DNA of 54,218 nt from Rubrivivax sp. (GTDB lineage: Bacteria > Pseudomonadota > Gammaproteobacteria > Burkholderiales > Burkholderiaceae_C): positions 1 to 54,218 of the forward strand of contig JAEUPC010000038.1 of assembly GCA_016789865.1 (NCBI GenBank), read 5' to 3'. The notes below the pieces were generated by a model. The model had not been told where the DNA came from and made no database searches. It was given only the letters and a program-made list of their open reading frames with translations. The stretch's first letter is position 1, and each line of letters begins with the position of its first letter. The position numbers were made by a program, and so were the translations under genes. Below, in pieces: positions 46,008 through 54,218 of the stretch.

Positions 46008-48485
46008 TCAGTCCACCGGCGTCAGCTTGGCGATGCCCAGTGCCAGCCACTTGCTGCCATGGCGCGCGAAGTGCACCTGGGCACGCGCCTCGTCGCCGCG
46101 GCCCTCCAGCGTGGTGATCACGCCTTCGCCGAACTTGTTGTGGAACACCGTCTGGCCCATGCGCAGGCCATGGCCTGAGGCAGCCGCGGCGGCCGAGCCC
46201 ATCGGTGCCCGTGCAGGCGGTGGCGGCGCAGGCGGGCGAACGCGCCCGACACCCACGATGCCCGTGAGCCCGCTGCCGCGGCCCCACGCCTCGCGGTACT
46301 CGCGCGCGTAGCCCGAGCCGAAGCCCGACTGCCGCGGCGTCAACCAGCGCAAGGTGCCCTCGGGCAGCTCGTCGAGGAAACGGCTCTTGACGTTGTAGCG
46401 CGTCTGCCCGTGCAGCAGGCGCGTCTGGCTGAAGCTCAGGTACAGCCGCCTGCGGGCCCGCGTGATGGCCACGTACATCAGGCGCCGCTCTTCCTCGAGG
46501 CCGTCGACGTCGGAAAGCGAATTCTCGTGCGGGAAGAGGCCCTCCTCCAGCCCGGTGATGAACACGGCGTCGAACTCCAGGCCCTTGGCCGAATGCACCG
46601 TCATCAGCTGCACCGCGTCCTGCCCGGCCTGCGCCTGGTTGTCGCCGGCCTCCAGCGCGGCGTGGGTCAGGAACGCCGCCAGCGGGCTCTGGATCTCGCC
46701 GGTCTGGGTGTCGGGGGCGGCCTGCGGCGCGCCGGCCACTTCGTCCAGCGGCAACGCCACGGCGTCCTTGCCGAAGCCCTCCTGCATGACGAAGCCCTCG
46801 GCCGCGTTGACCAGTTCCTCCAGGTTCTCGATGCGGTCGGCCCCTTCCTTCTCGGTGCGATAGAAGTCGACAAGCCCCGAGTGCGCGAGCATGTGCTCGA
46901 TGATCTCGCGCAGCGTCAGCCCGCGCGTCGCCTCACGCAGCCGGTCGATCAGCGCGACGAACCCCTGCAGGTTGCTGCCGGCCTTGCCGGGCACCGCGCC
47001 CACGCTTTGCGCCAGGCTGCGCCCGCTGGCCCGGGCGGCGTCCTGCAGCTGCTCGATGCTGCGCGCGCCGATGCCGCGCGCCGGGAAGTTCACCACGCGC
47101 AGGAAGCTGGTGTCGTCGTCGGCGTTCTCGACCAGCCGCAGGTACGCCAGCGCGTGCTTGACCTCGGCACGCTCGAAGAAGCGCAGGCCGCCGTACACGC
47201 GGTACGGGATGCCGGCATTGAACAGCGCACTTTCCAGCACGCGGCTTTGCGCATTGCTGCGGTAGAGCAGCGCCGTCTCGCCCATGGGCGTGCCGCCGCG
47301 GTGCAGCTGCTGCAGCTCGTCGAGCATCCACTGCGCCTCGGCGTAGTCGCTCACCGACTCCTGCACGCGCACCGGCTCGCCGGCGCCGGCGTCGGTGCGC
47401 AGGTTCTTGCCCAGGCGCCGCTCGTTGTGTGCGATGAGGCCGTTGGCGGCGTCGAGGATGTGGCCGCCGGAGCGGTAGTTCTGCTCCAGCTTGATGACGT
47501 GCCCGACGCGGAACTCGCGCTCGAAGTCGGCCATGTTGCCCACGCGCGCGCCGCGGAACGCGTAGATGCTCTGGTCGTCGTCGCCGACGGCGAACACCGA
47601 TTGCCCCGGCGGCGCTGCCGCGCCGTGGACTGGCGGCGCCGACATCGGCGCGCCGGCGCCAGGCGGCGCCAACATCTTCAGCCACGCGTACTGCAGCTTG
47701 TTGGTGTCCTGGAACTCGTCGACCAGCACGTGCGCGAAGCGCCGCCGGTAGTGCTCGCGCAGCGCATCGTTGTCACGCAGCAGCTCGAAGGTGCGCAGCA
47801 GCAGCTCGGCAAAGTCGACCACGCCTTCGCGCTGGCATTGCGCCTCGTAGGCCTGGTACACCTCGACCAGCTTGCGCGTGTGCGCATCGGGGGCGTCGAT
47901 GTCTCCCGGCCGCAGGCCCTCTTCCTTGCTGCCGGCGATGAACCACGCCACCTGCTTGGGCGGGAAACGCTCCTCGTCCAGGTTCATCGCCTTGACCACC
48001 CGCTTGACGGCGGCGAGGCTGTCTTGCGCATCGAGGATCTGGAACGACTGCGGCAGCGCGGCCAGCTTCCAGTGCGCGCGCAGGAAGCGGTTGCACAGGC
48101 CGTGGAAGGTGCCGATCCACATGCCGCGCACGTTCACCGGCAGCATGGCCGCCAGGCGCCCCAGCATCTCCTTGGCGGCCTTGTTCGTGAAGGTCACGGC
48201 CAGCACCTGCGCCGGGCTGGTGCGCCCGGTCTGCAGCAGCCAGGCGATGCGCGTGGTGAGCACGCGGGTCTTGCCCGAGCCCGCGCCGGCGAGGATGAGC
48301 GCCGGCTGCTGCGGCAGCGTCACCGCCGCGTGCTGTTCAGGATTGAGGCCCTGCAGCAGCCGCGACAGCAGGCCGGTGGTCGCCTCGGTCGCCCACCCCG
48401 GGGGGGTGGGTCCGCTCGGGGCCATGGTCGTCGTCGGGGCCGTGGTGCCCACGGGCGACGACGGGGCAGGCGGGGGCCGTTGCAT
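46008..48485 (-). CDS. uvrD: UvrD/PcrA-family ATP-dependent DNA helicase
   Basis: An 825-residue SF1A 3'-5' helicase for excision and mismatch repair. Motifs in order: Q motif [12 protein letters not shown], Walker A LILAGAGSGKTRVL, motif Ia VTFTNKAAKEM, DEFQDT in HVLVDEFQDTNKLQYAWL, VGDDDQSIYAFRGA, QNYRSG, LMTVHSAKGLEFDAVF, and VAITRARRRLYLSFSQTR. After GLR near residue 763 there is a Tudor-like C-terminal domain (MGQTVFHNKFGEGVITTLEGRGDEARAQVHF), as in UvrD. The N-terminal 35 residues are Pro/Thr-rich. The start ATG 48485 has TAGAAT 6 bases upstream; ATG 48425 is an alternative. The GGDEF-EAL gene upstream ends inside it, so the two coding regions overlap by up to about 149 bases in different frames. 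Confidence 0.95.
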   Translation of the reverse strand: MQRPPPAPSSPVGTTAPTTTMAPSGPTPPGWATEATTGLLSRLLQGLNPEQHAAVTLPQQPALILAGAGSGKTRVLTTRIAWLLQTGRTSPAQVLAVTFTNKAAKEMLGRLAAMLPVNVRGMWIGTFHGLCNRFLRAHWKLAALPQSFQILDAQDSLAAVKRVVKAMNLDEERFPPKQVAWFIAGSKEEGLRPGDIDAPDAHTRKLVEVYQAYEAQCQREGVVDFAELLLRTFELLRDNDALREHYRRRFAHVLVDEFQDTNKLQYAWLKMLAPPGAGAPMSAPPVHGAAAPPGQSVFAVGDDDQSIYAFRGARVGNMADFEREFRVGHVIKLEQNYRSGGHILDAANGLIAHNERRLGKNLRTDAGAGEPVRVQESVSDYAEAQWMLDELQQLHRGGTPMGETALLYRSNAQSRVLESALFNAGIPYRVYGGLRFFERAEVKHALAYLRLVENADDDTSFLRVVNFPARGIGARSIEQLQDAARASGRSLAQSVGAVPGKAGSNLQGFVALIDRLREATRGLTLREIIEHMLAHSGLVDFYRTEKEGADRIENLEELVNAAEGFVMQEGFGKDAVALPLDEVAGAPQAAPDTQTGEIQSPLAAFLTHAALEAGDNQAQAGQDAVQLMTVHSAKGLEFDAVFITGLEEGLFPHENSLSDVDGLEEERRLMYVAITRARRRLYLSFSQTRLLHGQTRYNVKSRFLDELPEGTLRWLTPRQSGFGSGYAREYREAWGRGSGLTGIVGVGRVRPPAPPPPARAPMGSAAAAASGHGLRMGQTVFHNKFGEGVITTLEGRGDEARAQVHFARHGSKWLALGIAKLTPVD

Positions 48486-50505
48486 CGGCCGATTCTAGGG
48501 AGGGCCCGCCCACGGTCCACAGCGTGACGGTGCGCTCGACGGCGGACCGGGCGGCGTCCACCTCGCTGTCGTATTCGATGTCGAACCGCGTGACGTGCGG
48601 CTCGCCGCCGCCGGCCAGGCGCAGCCGTTGCAGGTGCTCGCGATGCAACCGCTCCATGAGCCAGGGCGCAAAGTCGTCGGCCGGCTGCGGCCGCCCGATC
48701 AGGTAGCCCTGCACCTCGCTGCAGCCCATCTCGGCCAGGGCCTGCAGCTGCGCCGGCGTCTCCACGCCCTCGCCCACCGTGCTCATGCCCAGGCTGCGCG
48801 CCATGACGATCACCGCCTGGGCGATGGCGCGGTCCTCGCTGCTGTCGGGCAGCGCGCTGACGAACGAACGGTCGACCTTCAGCGTGTTGACGTTGAAGCG
48901 CTTCAGGTACGACAACGACGAGTGCCCGGTGCCGAAGTCGTCCAGCGCGATGCGCACGCCGATGCGCGCGAAGTCGGCCAGCAGGGCCCGCGTGGCATCG
49001 CTGTCCTCCATCAGCATCGACTCGGTGAGTTCGATGTCCAGCCGGTGCGGCGCCAAGCCGTACTCGCGCAGCGTGTCCTCGACATGCGTGGCCAGGTGCG
49101 GGTGGCGCACCTGCCGCGCCGACAGGTTGATGGCCATGCGCAGTGGCGGCAGGCCGGTGGAGTCCCACGCCGCCAGTTGCGCGCACGCGGTGCGGATGAC
49201 CCAGGCGCCCACCGGCAGCACGAGGCCGGTGTCTTCGAGCACGCCGATGAAACGATCGGGCGGCACCATGCCCCGCCCAGGCGAGCGCCAGCGCAGCAGC
49301 GCCTCGACGCCGGTAACCACCCCGTCGGCCAGCCGCGCCTTGGGCTGGTAATGCAGCAGGAACTCACCGCGCTCCACCGCGCGGCGCAGCGCCCCCTCCA
49401 GCGACAGCCGCGCGCTCATCGCCGCGTTCAGGTCGTCGCTGAAGAAGCAGAAGACGCCGCGCCCCATCTGCTTGGCGCGGTACATCGCCATGTCGGTGTG
49501 GCGGATCAGCCGCTCGAGGTCCACATCGTCGGTGGGGTACAGCGAGATGCCGATGCTCACCGACACCACCACCTCCTCGTCGCCCACCACGAAGGGCGAG
49601 TTCAACGCGTCGAGCAGCCGCTGGGCGATGAGTGCCGCGTCCTCGGCGCCGCCCACCTCCTCGGCGATCACCGTGAACTCGTCGCCGCCCAGGCGCGAGA
49701 TGGTGAAGGGGCTGTCTTCGCCCGGGCGCGCCACCGAGTCCGCGCTGCGCAGGCAGCGGGTGAGCGTGCGCGCGACATGCTGCAGCAGGCGGTCGCCGAC
49801 CTCGTGGCCCAGGCTGTCGTTGACGACCTTGAAGCGGTCGAGGTCGAGGAACAACAGTGCCAGCGGTTGGCCGCCGCGTTCCGCGCGGCGCATGGCGCGT
49901 TCGAGCCGGCTGCGGAACAGCATGCGGTTGGGCAGGCCCGTCAGGCTGTCGAAGTTGGCCAACTGCACCAGCCGGTCCTGCGCTTCGCGACGGTCGCTGA
50001 TGTCGCGCAGGCGCACCAGCCAGTCACGCGCGGCCGGGTGGCCCGCCGGCCAGCCGGGCAGCGGCTCGAAGTGCAGCTCGATCGGCACGTTGCCCTGCTC
50101 GCGATGGACCATCGCTTCGCCGTTGCGCAACGCGGTGTCGCCGCCGGGCGCCGCGGCCTGGTCGATGTGGCTGCGGCAGGCCGTGCCCACCAGCTGTTCG
50201 GTGGTGCGCTGGGTGAGGCGGCGCGCCGCGTCGTTGCAGGCCAGGATCTGGCCCTGGGCGTCGCACTGCAGCAGCGCGTCGGCGCTGCTCTCGAACAGCG
50301 CCCTCAGCCGCCGCTCGGCCAGCGCCAGGCGCTGCTCGGTGGCCTGCAGGCGCTGCGCCAGTGCCTCGCGCCGCTCGGCGCCTGGCCGCCCGGCCAGCGA
50401 CTGGCCCAGCCGCTCGCGCCAATCGGCCGGCGCCGGCGGCGGCAGGGGCGGCCGATCATCGGCAGGCAGCAGGTTCGGCGGGGGTGGCGCGGGAGTCGGG
50501 GCCAT
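48337..50505 (-). CDS. PAS-GGDEF-EAL protein (cyclic-di-GMP turnover)
   Basis: A 722-residue protein, probably cytoplasmic. A PAS domain lies at about 75-180 ([31 protein letters not shown]). The GGDEF domain (about 195-370) has [25 protein letters not shown] and [14 protein letters not shown], so an active diguanylate cyclase site. The EAL domain (about 385-640) has [60 protein letters not shown] and KVDRSFV, so an active phosphodiesterase site. An RSAD I-site-like motif is separated from GGDEF by an extra loop ([10 protein letters not shown]). After residue 680 the frame is Ala/Gly/Pro/His-rich and overlaps uvrD, so the true functional end may lie earlier. The start ATG 50505 was chosen over 50598 because the upstream codons are arginine-rich filler. 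Confidence 0.93.
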   Translation of the reverse strand: MAPTPAPPPPNLLPADDRPPLPPPAPADWRERLGQSLAGRPGAERREALAQRLQATEQRLALAERRLRALFESSADALLQCDAQGQILACNDAARRLTQRTTEQLVGTACRSHIDQAAAPGGDTALRNGEAMVHREQGNVPIELHFEPLPGWPAGHPAARDWLVRLRDISDRREAQDRLVQLANFDSLTGLPNRMLFRSRLERAMRRAERGGQPLALLFLDLDRFKVVNDSLGHEVGDRLLQHVARTLTRCLRSADSVARPGEDSPFTISRLGGDEFTVIAEEVGGAEDAALIAQRLLDALNSPFVVGDEEVVVSVSIGISLYPTDDVDLERLIRHTDMAMYRAKQMGRGVFCFFSDDLNAAMSARLSLEGALRRAVERGEFLLHYQPKARLADGVVTGVEALLRWRSPGRGMVPPDRFIGVLEDTGLVLPVGAWVIRTACAQLAAWDSTGLPPLRMAINLSARQVRHPHLATHVEDTLREYGLAPHRLDIELTESMLMEDSDATRALLADFARIGVRIALDDFGTGHSSLSYLKRFNVNTLKVDRSFVSALPDSSEDRAIAQAVIVMARSLGMSTVGEGVETPAQLQALAEMGCSEVQGYLIGRPQPADDFAPWLMERLHREHLQRLRLAGGGEPHVTRFDIEYDSEVDAARSAVERTVTLWTVGGPSLESADATAPACPVVARGHHGPDDDHGPERTHPPGVGDRGDHRPAVAAAAGPQS
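48492..48497 (-). promoter_or_regulatory. Candidate -10 box TAGAAT, 6 bases before the uvrD start
   Basis: Reading on the minus strand, TAGAAT ends 6 bases before ATG 48485 of uvrD, so a transcript from it would be leaderless or nearly so. It lies inside the 3' part of the GGDEF-EAL frame. Confidence 0.4.
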
Positions 50506-50601
50506 GGTGCATCCACCTCGGGATATCGGCCCCGGCGAGCGCCGCTTGAGCACCCGCGCGTCGGCGCGCGCCCGGCGGGGCCCCGGCCGGCGGCCCACCG
50601 G

Positions 50602-50607
50602 TAGAAT
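50602..50607 (+). promoter_or_regulatory. Candidate -10 box TAGAAT upstream of guaC
   Basis: TAGAAT lies about 98 bases before the GTG start of guaC, leaving a long 5' leader. I see no strong -35 match. The leader sequence shows nothing I recognise as a riboswitch. Confidence 0.4.
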
Positions 50608-50704
50608 TCAGCACCGGGCCAGAATGGAGGTGCGTCGCGCGACGTTCCGCCGCTGGCCCGGTTTTCCGTTCAGGGCTTCTTTTCGCAAGGCGAGGGCATC
50701 GGCC

Positions 50705-51682
50705 GTGGAGATCTTCGACTACGACAACATCCTGCTGCTGCCGCGCAAGTGCCGCGTGTCCAGCCGCAGCGAGTGCGACGCGTCGGTGGAGTTCGGCGGT
50801 CGCCGCTTCACGCTGCCGGTGGTGCCTTCGAACATGAAGACGGTGGTCGACGAGGGCATTGCCGAGGCACTGGCCGCCAGCGGCCACTTCTACGTGATGC
50901 ACCGCTTCGACCTGGACAACGTGGCCTTCGCGCGGCGCATGCGCGACAAGGGGCACTTCGTGTCGCTCAGCTCGGGCGTCAAGCCGCACGACTTCGCGGT
51001 GATCGATCGCCTGGCCGCCGAGGGCCTGGGGGCCGACTACGTCACCATCGACATCGCCCACGGCCACGCCGAGGGCGTGCGCAGGACCATCGAACACATC
51101 AAGCAGCGCCTGCCCGATGCCTTCGTGATCGCCGGCAACGTGGCCACCCCGGAAGCGGTGATCGACCTGGAGAACTGGGGCGCCGATGCGACCAAGGTGG
51201 GCGTGGGCCCGGGCAAGGTGTGCATCACCAAGCTCAAGACCGGCTTCGGCACCGGCGGCTGGCAGCTCAGCGCGCTGAAGTGGTGCGCGCGCGTGGCGAC
51301 CAAGCCCATCATCGCCGACGGCGGCATCCGCCACCACGGCGACATCGCCAAGAGCGTGCGCTTCGGCGCCGCGATGGTGATGATCGGGTCGCTTTTCGCC
51401 GGCCACGAAGAGAGCCCAGGCCAGACGGTGGAAGTCGACGGCAAGCTGTACAAGGAGTACTACGGCAGCGCCAGCGACTTCAACAAGGGCGAATACAAGC
51501 ACGTCGAGGGCAAGCGCATCCTGGAACCCATCAAGGGCACGCTGGCCGAGACGCTGCGCGAGATGCGCGAAGACCTGCAAAGCTCGATCAGCTACGCCGG
51601 CGGGCGCGCGCTGGCCGACCTGAAGAAGGTGAACTACGTCATCCTGGGCGGCGAGAACGCGGGCGAGCACTTGTTCATGTAG
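50705..51682 (+). CDS. guaC: GMP reductase
   Basis: A 325-residue GMP reductase (IMPDH/GMPR family), reducing GMP to IMP with NADPH in purine salvage. Family motifs are [40 protein letters not shown], and [23 protein letters not shown] with the catalytic cysteine in [24 protein letters not shown] and [21 protein letters not shown] follow. There is no CBS insertion, so it is not IMP dehydrogenase. The start is GTG 50705, with GGCGAGGG about 8 bases upstream. The same frame is open back to 49472, but those codons are antisense to the GGDEF-EAL gene and are not coding. Confidence 0.96.
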   Translation: MEIFDYDNILLLPRKCRVSSRSECDASVEFGGRRFTLPVVPSNMKTVVDEGIAEALAASGHFYVMHRFDLDNVAFARRMRDKGHFVSLSSGVKPHDFAVIDRLAAEGLGADYVTIDIAHGHAEGVRRTIEHIKQRLPDAFVIAGNVATPEAVIDLENWGADATKVGVGPGKVCITKLKTGFGTGGWQLSALKWCARVATKPIIADGGIRHHGDIAKSVRFGAAMVMIGSLFAGHEESPGQTVEVDGKLYKEYYGSASDFNKGEYKHVEGKRILEPIKGTLAETLREMREDLQSSISYAGGRALADLKKVNYVILGGENAGEHLFM

Positions 51683-51760
51683 CCACGCGGCCAGTGCACG
51701 CGCGGGCGCCCGCGCTTCGGCGGGCCATGCGTCAGGTGCACCGTCGGGCCGGCGGCCGTT

Positions 51761-53149
51761 TCAGCGCGGAACCATCCCCTCGCGCTCGTCGATCTTCCAG
51801 GCCCGACGCTGAGCCGTCTTCTCCGCGCGCGACAGCTGCGGCGCGGCCATCGCGGTGACCGGGCATGCGCCGTTGTCGGCGTGGTGCGCGGCGGTGACGA
51901 GCAGGGGGTCGTTGAGTGCGCCTTGCGCCAGGGTGAAGTCCTCCGTCACCGGGCAGGTGGCATCGAAACCATCCCAGTAGCGGCCCTGGTTCAGCGCGTT
52001 CGCCGACTCGAAGTTCACCGCGCTGTAGGTGGTGCCGCAGTAGCCCTGCGGCAGCGAGCCCACCGGCTTGCCGAAAGTCGTGTCGCCCACGGTGATGACC
52101 TGCACGTTCACGCCGCGCAGGCCGTTGATGACCTGCTCGCTGGCCGAGGCGGTGCGCGGGCCGGTGAGCACGTAGACGCGCGGCACGCCCAGCGCATTGC
52201 CCAGGCTGCCGAAGGCAAAGGTCTGGTTGTTCGCCGCGGCGCGCTTGTTGTTGTAGAGCAGCCGGGCATAGTCGCGCGGCGCGCCGCCCGAGATGCCGCG
52301 GCCACCCGCGATGTAGGAGGCGAGCGTCGCGCCCACCGATACCAGGCCACCGCCGTTGTAGCGCAGGTCGATCACCAGGTCCTGCACGTTGCGCGAGCGG
52401 AACAGCGCAAACGCGCTGTCCAGCCCGCCGTTGGCCTGCGAGACCATGTCCTTGACCATCAGGTAGCCCATCAGCCGCCCATTGGGCGACTGCACGACGG
52501 CGGCGCCGCTGACCGGGGTGAGGTCGAACACCCCGGCCTGCACCACCACCGTGCGCAGGATGCCGGCCCGCCGCAGCTGCAGCGTGAGCCGGTCACCGGC
52601 ATTCGAGGCGGTGAGCAGCGAGAAGTCGTTGGCGTTGATCAGCTCGGCCGCCGTGCGCCCGTTGACCGACACCACCTCGTCGCCGCGCGCCACGCCCTTG
52701 ACCGCGGCGTCGCTGGCCGGCTCCACGTAGCGCACGTACAGCGGCTGGCCAGGGCGGGCCTCGAAGCCGTTGACGGCCACGCCATAGCCCATCGACCGGC
52801 CGTCGCCGAAGAAGCGGTTGAAGCTCTCCGTGCTCTCGCTGCGGCTCCAGCGGTCGGCCGGGAAGGCGGGGTCGGTGCCGGTGTACAGCAGCGCGTCGTA
52901 GTAGTCGAGCACGTCGGCAAAGCCACCCGGGTTCGGCCGGGGCGAGAGGCCGTACCAGAAGTACCACTCGTTCATGGTGGCGCCGAGCCAGTCCTTCTGG
53001 TCGAACTGCGAACAGTCGCCCACGCCGCTGCCGCTGCCGCCGCAGCCCGAGAGAACCGCTGCCGTGACGAGGGCGGCCAGGGCCCCCAGCCCGCAGCGAC
53101 GTCGGGCTGGCTTGGCGTTTGCGGCAGTGGCGCTTGAGGTGGTAGACAT
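51761..53149 (-). CDS. S41-family peptidase lipoprotein (C-terminal processing protease-like)
   Basis: A 462-residue predicted lipoprotein. Residues 20-36 are a type II signal (LAALVTAAVLSGC, lipobox cysteine near 36). A PDZ-like domain (about 120-190) has YVRYVEPASDAAVKGVARGDEVVSVNGR, and the S41 core (about 215-420) has VQDLVIDLRYNGGGLVSVG and VYVLTGPRTASASEQVINGL, where the serine in SASEQ is the likely nucleophile. TTFGKPVGSLP has the lysine. It would be anchored to a membrane facing the periplasm and cleave protein C-termini. The start is ATG 53149. The 277-base gap to valS is divergent. Confidence 0.9.
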   Translation of the reverse strand: MSTTSSATAANAKPARRRCGLGALAALVTAAVLSGCGGSGSGVGDCSQFDQKDWLGATMNEWYFWYGLSPRPNPGGFADVLDYYDALLYTGTDPAFPADRWSRSESTESFNRFFGDGRSMGYGVAVNGFEARPGQPLYVRYVEPASDAAVKGVARGDEVVSVNGRTAAELINANDFSLLTASNAGDRLTLQLRRAGILRTVVVQAGVFDLTPVSGAAVVQSPNGRLMGYLMVKDMVSQANGGLDSAFALFRSRNVQDLVIDLRYNGGGLVSVGATLASYIAGGRGISGGAPRDYARLLYNNKRAAANNQTFAFGSLGNALGVPRVYVLTGPRTASASEQVINGLRGVNVQVITVGDTTFGKPVGSLPQGYCGTTYSAVNFESANALNQGRYWDGFDATCPVTEDFTLAQGALNDPLLVTAAHHADNGACPVTAMAAPQLSRAEKTAQRRAWKIDEREGMVPR

Positions 53150-53269
53150 CGAGGTCGCTCCAGGTGAGGTTCCCTTGCGGTGCAGGCCTTGCGGGCCAGC
53201 GCCGCAAGCGGGGCATCGGCCAGCCTGCCGCGCGCGCCGCTGCGAGACGGCGCACCCGAAGGCCGGACC

Positions 53270-53275
53270 TAGAAT
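53270..53275 (+). promoter_or_regulatory. Candidate -10 box TAGAAT upstream of valS
   Basis: TAGAAT lies about 151 bases before the valS ATG. The transcript from it would include the 13-codon ORF and the hairpin at 53291-53332. No clear -35 element is visible. Confidence 0.4.
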
Positions 53276-53290
53276 GAAACCCCTCCCGCG

Positions 53291-53332
53291 ATGATCGCGT
53301 TGACACCCTCGGACGTGGGTGTCGCGTTGTGA
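53291..53332 (+). promoter_or_regulatory. Short upstream ORF and hairpin in the valS leader
   Basis: ATG 53291 to TGA 53332 gives 13 codons ([13 protein letters not shown]), two of them valine. It overlaps a 7-bp hairpin GACACCC/GGGTGTC (53302-53308 and 53317-53323). No ribosome site precedes it. A leader-peptide role is conjecture. The same stretch contains TTGACA at 53300, which could instead be a -35 box. Confidence 0.3.
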
Positions 53333-53426
53333 CGTTGCGCCCGCGCGCCCGCTCGCCTTGCTCGCCTGCGGGTGCGCCGCGTCTTCCCTTTCCTGGTTCC
53401 CGGCACCTGCCGACATCTTCCGCGCC

Positions 53427-54218
53427 ATGACCACCGAGCCAGCCAAGTCGTTCGATCCGGCCGCCATCGAAGCCAAGTGGGGCCCCGTGTGGAGCCCGGT
53501 GAATGGCCAGGTCGACGTCTTCGCGCCGACGCTCGACGCGACCCGGCCCTCGTTCAGCATCCAGCTGCCGCCGCCCAACGTCACCGGCACGCTGCACATG
53601 GGCCACGCGTTCAACCAGACGATCATGGACGCGCTGACGCGCTATCACCGCATGCGCGGCGACAACACGCTGTGGGTGCCCGGCACCGACCATGCGGGCA
53701 TCGCGACCCAGATCGTCGTCGAGCGCCAGCTCGAGCAGGCGAAGACCAGCCGCCACGACCTCGGCCGGGAGGCCTTCGTCGAGCGCGTCTGGCAGTGGAA
53801 GGAGCAGTCCGGCTCGACGATCACGCAACAGATGCGGCGCCTCGGCGCCAGCGTGAGCTGGCCGCACGAGTACTTCACGATGGACGAGAAGCTCTCGGCC
53901 ATCGTCACCGACACCTTCGTGCGCCTCTACGAAGACGGCCTGATCTACCGTGGCAAGCGCCTGGTGAGCTGGGACCCGGTGCTGAAGTCGGCGGTGTCCG
54001 ACCTCGAGGTCGAGAGCGAGGAGGAAGACGGCTCCCTCTGGCTGATCCGCTACCCGCTGGCCGACCAGAGCGGCTCGCTGGTGGTGGCGACGACGCGGCC
54101 CGAGACGATGCTCGGCGACACCGCGGTGATGGTGCACCCCGACGACGAGCGCTACACCGCCTTCCACGGCAAGGAGGTGCTGCTGCCGCTGACCGGGCGG
54201 CGCATCCCGGTCATCACC
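53427..54218 (+). CDS. valS: Valyl-tRNA synthetase, N-terminal part (runs off the window)
   Basis: 264 codons from ATG 53427 to the window end. Class I signature: [21 protein letters not shown] (HMGH, about residues 45-65), followed by [28 protein letters not shown], typical of Val[23 protein letters not shown] and [24 protein letters not shown] follow, then the start of the editing domain ([25 protein letters not shown]). It joins valine to tRNA-Val in the cytosol. The KMSKS motif lies beyond the window. The upstream 277 bases are shared with the divergent S41 peptidase gene. Confidence 0.97.
   Translation, partial: MTTEPAKSFDPAAIEAKWGPVWSPVNGQVDVFAPTLDATRPSFSIQLPPPNVTGTLHMGHAFNQTIMDALTRYHRMRGDNTLWVPGTDHAGIATQIVVERQLEQAKTSRHDLGREAFVERVWQWKEQSGSTITQQMRRLGASVSWPHEYFTMDEKLSAIVTDTFVRLYEDGLIYRGKRLVSWDPVLKSAVSDLEVESEEEDGSLWLIRYPLADQSGSLVVATTRPETMLGDTAVMVHPDDERYTAFHGKEVLLPLTGRRIPVIT

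Noticed and set aside
49472-50704. Apparent 411-codon N-terminal extension of GMP reductase
   Set aside because: These codons are antisense to the GGDEF-EAL gene and Arg/Ser-rich; the family start is at the GTG 50705.

Overview
The window is about 54 kb of very GC-rich DNA with dense, mostly tightly packed genes. GTG/TTG starts occur, codon third positions are strongly G/C, and there are several families typical of Betaproteobacteria (DUF3460, BPSS1780-type membrane protein, DUF2782, type II-like homoserine kinase ThrB, PolA/UvrD/GuaC neighbourhoods). The best guess is a Burkholderiales chromosome (Rubrivivax/Leptothrix/Ideonella-like or Comamonadaceae-like). This rests on protein families and composition only; no rRNA or tRNA gene was found.

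Layout. (1) 1-7181: start of nhaA on the minus strand, divergent from a class I fumarase; then a SWIM/SNF2 helicase and a WYL-domain regulator. (2) 7269-19297: a complete type I-U (now called I-G) CRISPR-Cas locus: cas3 (helicase then HD), csx17 (cas8), csb1 (cas7), csb2 (cas5-cas6), cas4-cas1 fusion, cas2, a leader with two inverted repeats, and an array of 20 repeats and 19 spacers. (3) 19338-28895, all minus strand: a small GNAT-like protein, an RND efflux pump with its adaptor, a PAS sensor, an MFS transporter and aroC. (4) 29036-36846, mostly plus: a chemotaxis receptor, a CBS protein (minus), metY, an alpha/beta hydrolase, a creatininase-family amidohydrolase, a solute-binding protein and an FAD-linked oxidase. 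(5) 36995-54218: mostly core genes (DUF3460, scpA, polA, thrB, uvrD, a GGDEF-EAL protein, guaC, an S41 peptidase lipoprotein, valS start), plus an IclR-SMP30 fusion regulator and a cyclic-nucleotide-binding protein.

The most unusual feature is inside the cas operon. The cas3 reading frame does not stop after the HD domain. It runs on for about 260 codons and ends in a Fic domain (HPFADFNGR motif). Within the linker, in the +1 frame, a 69-codon ORF (9943-10152) encodes a small protein with the S-x-x-x-E-G motif of class I Fic antitoxins (VbhA/FicA type). Its stop codon overlaps the beginning of the Fic region as CTGA. An apparent Fic toxin-antitoxin module is thus embedded between cas3 and csx17 and, as the sequence stands, the toxin is fused to the CRISPR nuclease-helicase. 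I know of no description of this arrangement, but could not search for one.

Genes work together in recognisable units: cas3-fic/csx17/csb1/csb2/cas4-1/cas2 (overlapping or nearly abutting genes, one transcript), adaptor-RND pump, and aroC-MFS-PAS. A looser plus-strand series from metY to the FAD oxidase may be a small catabolic cluster.
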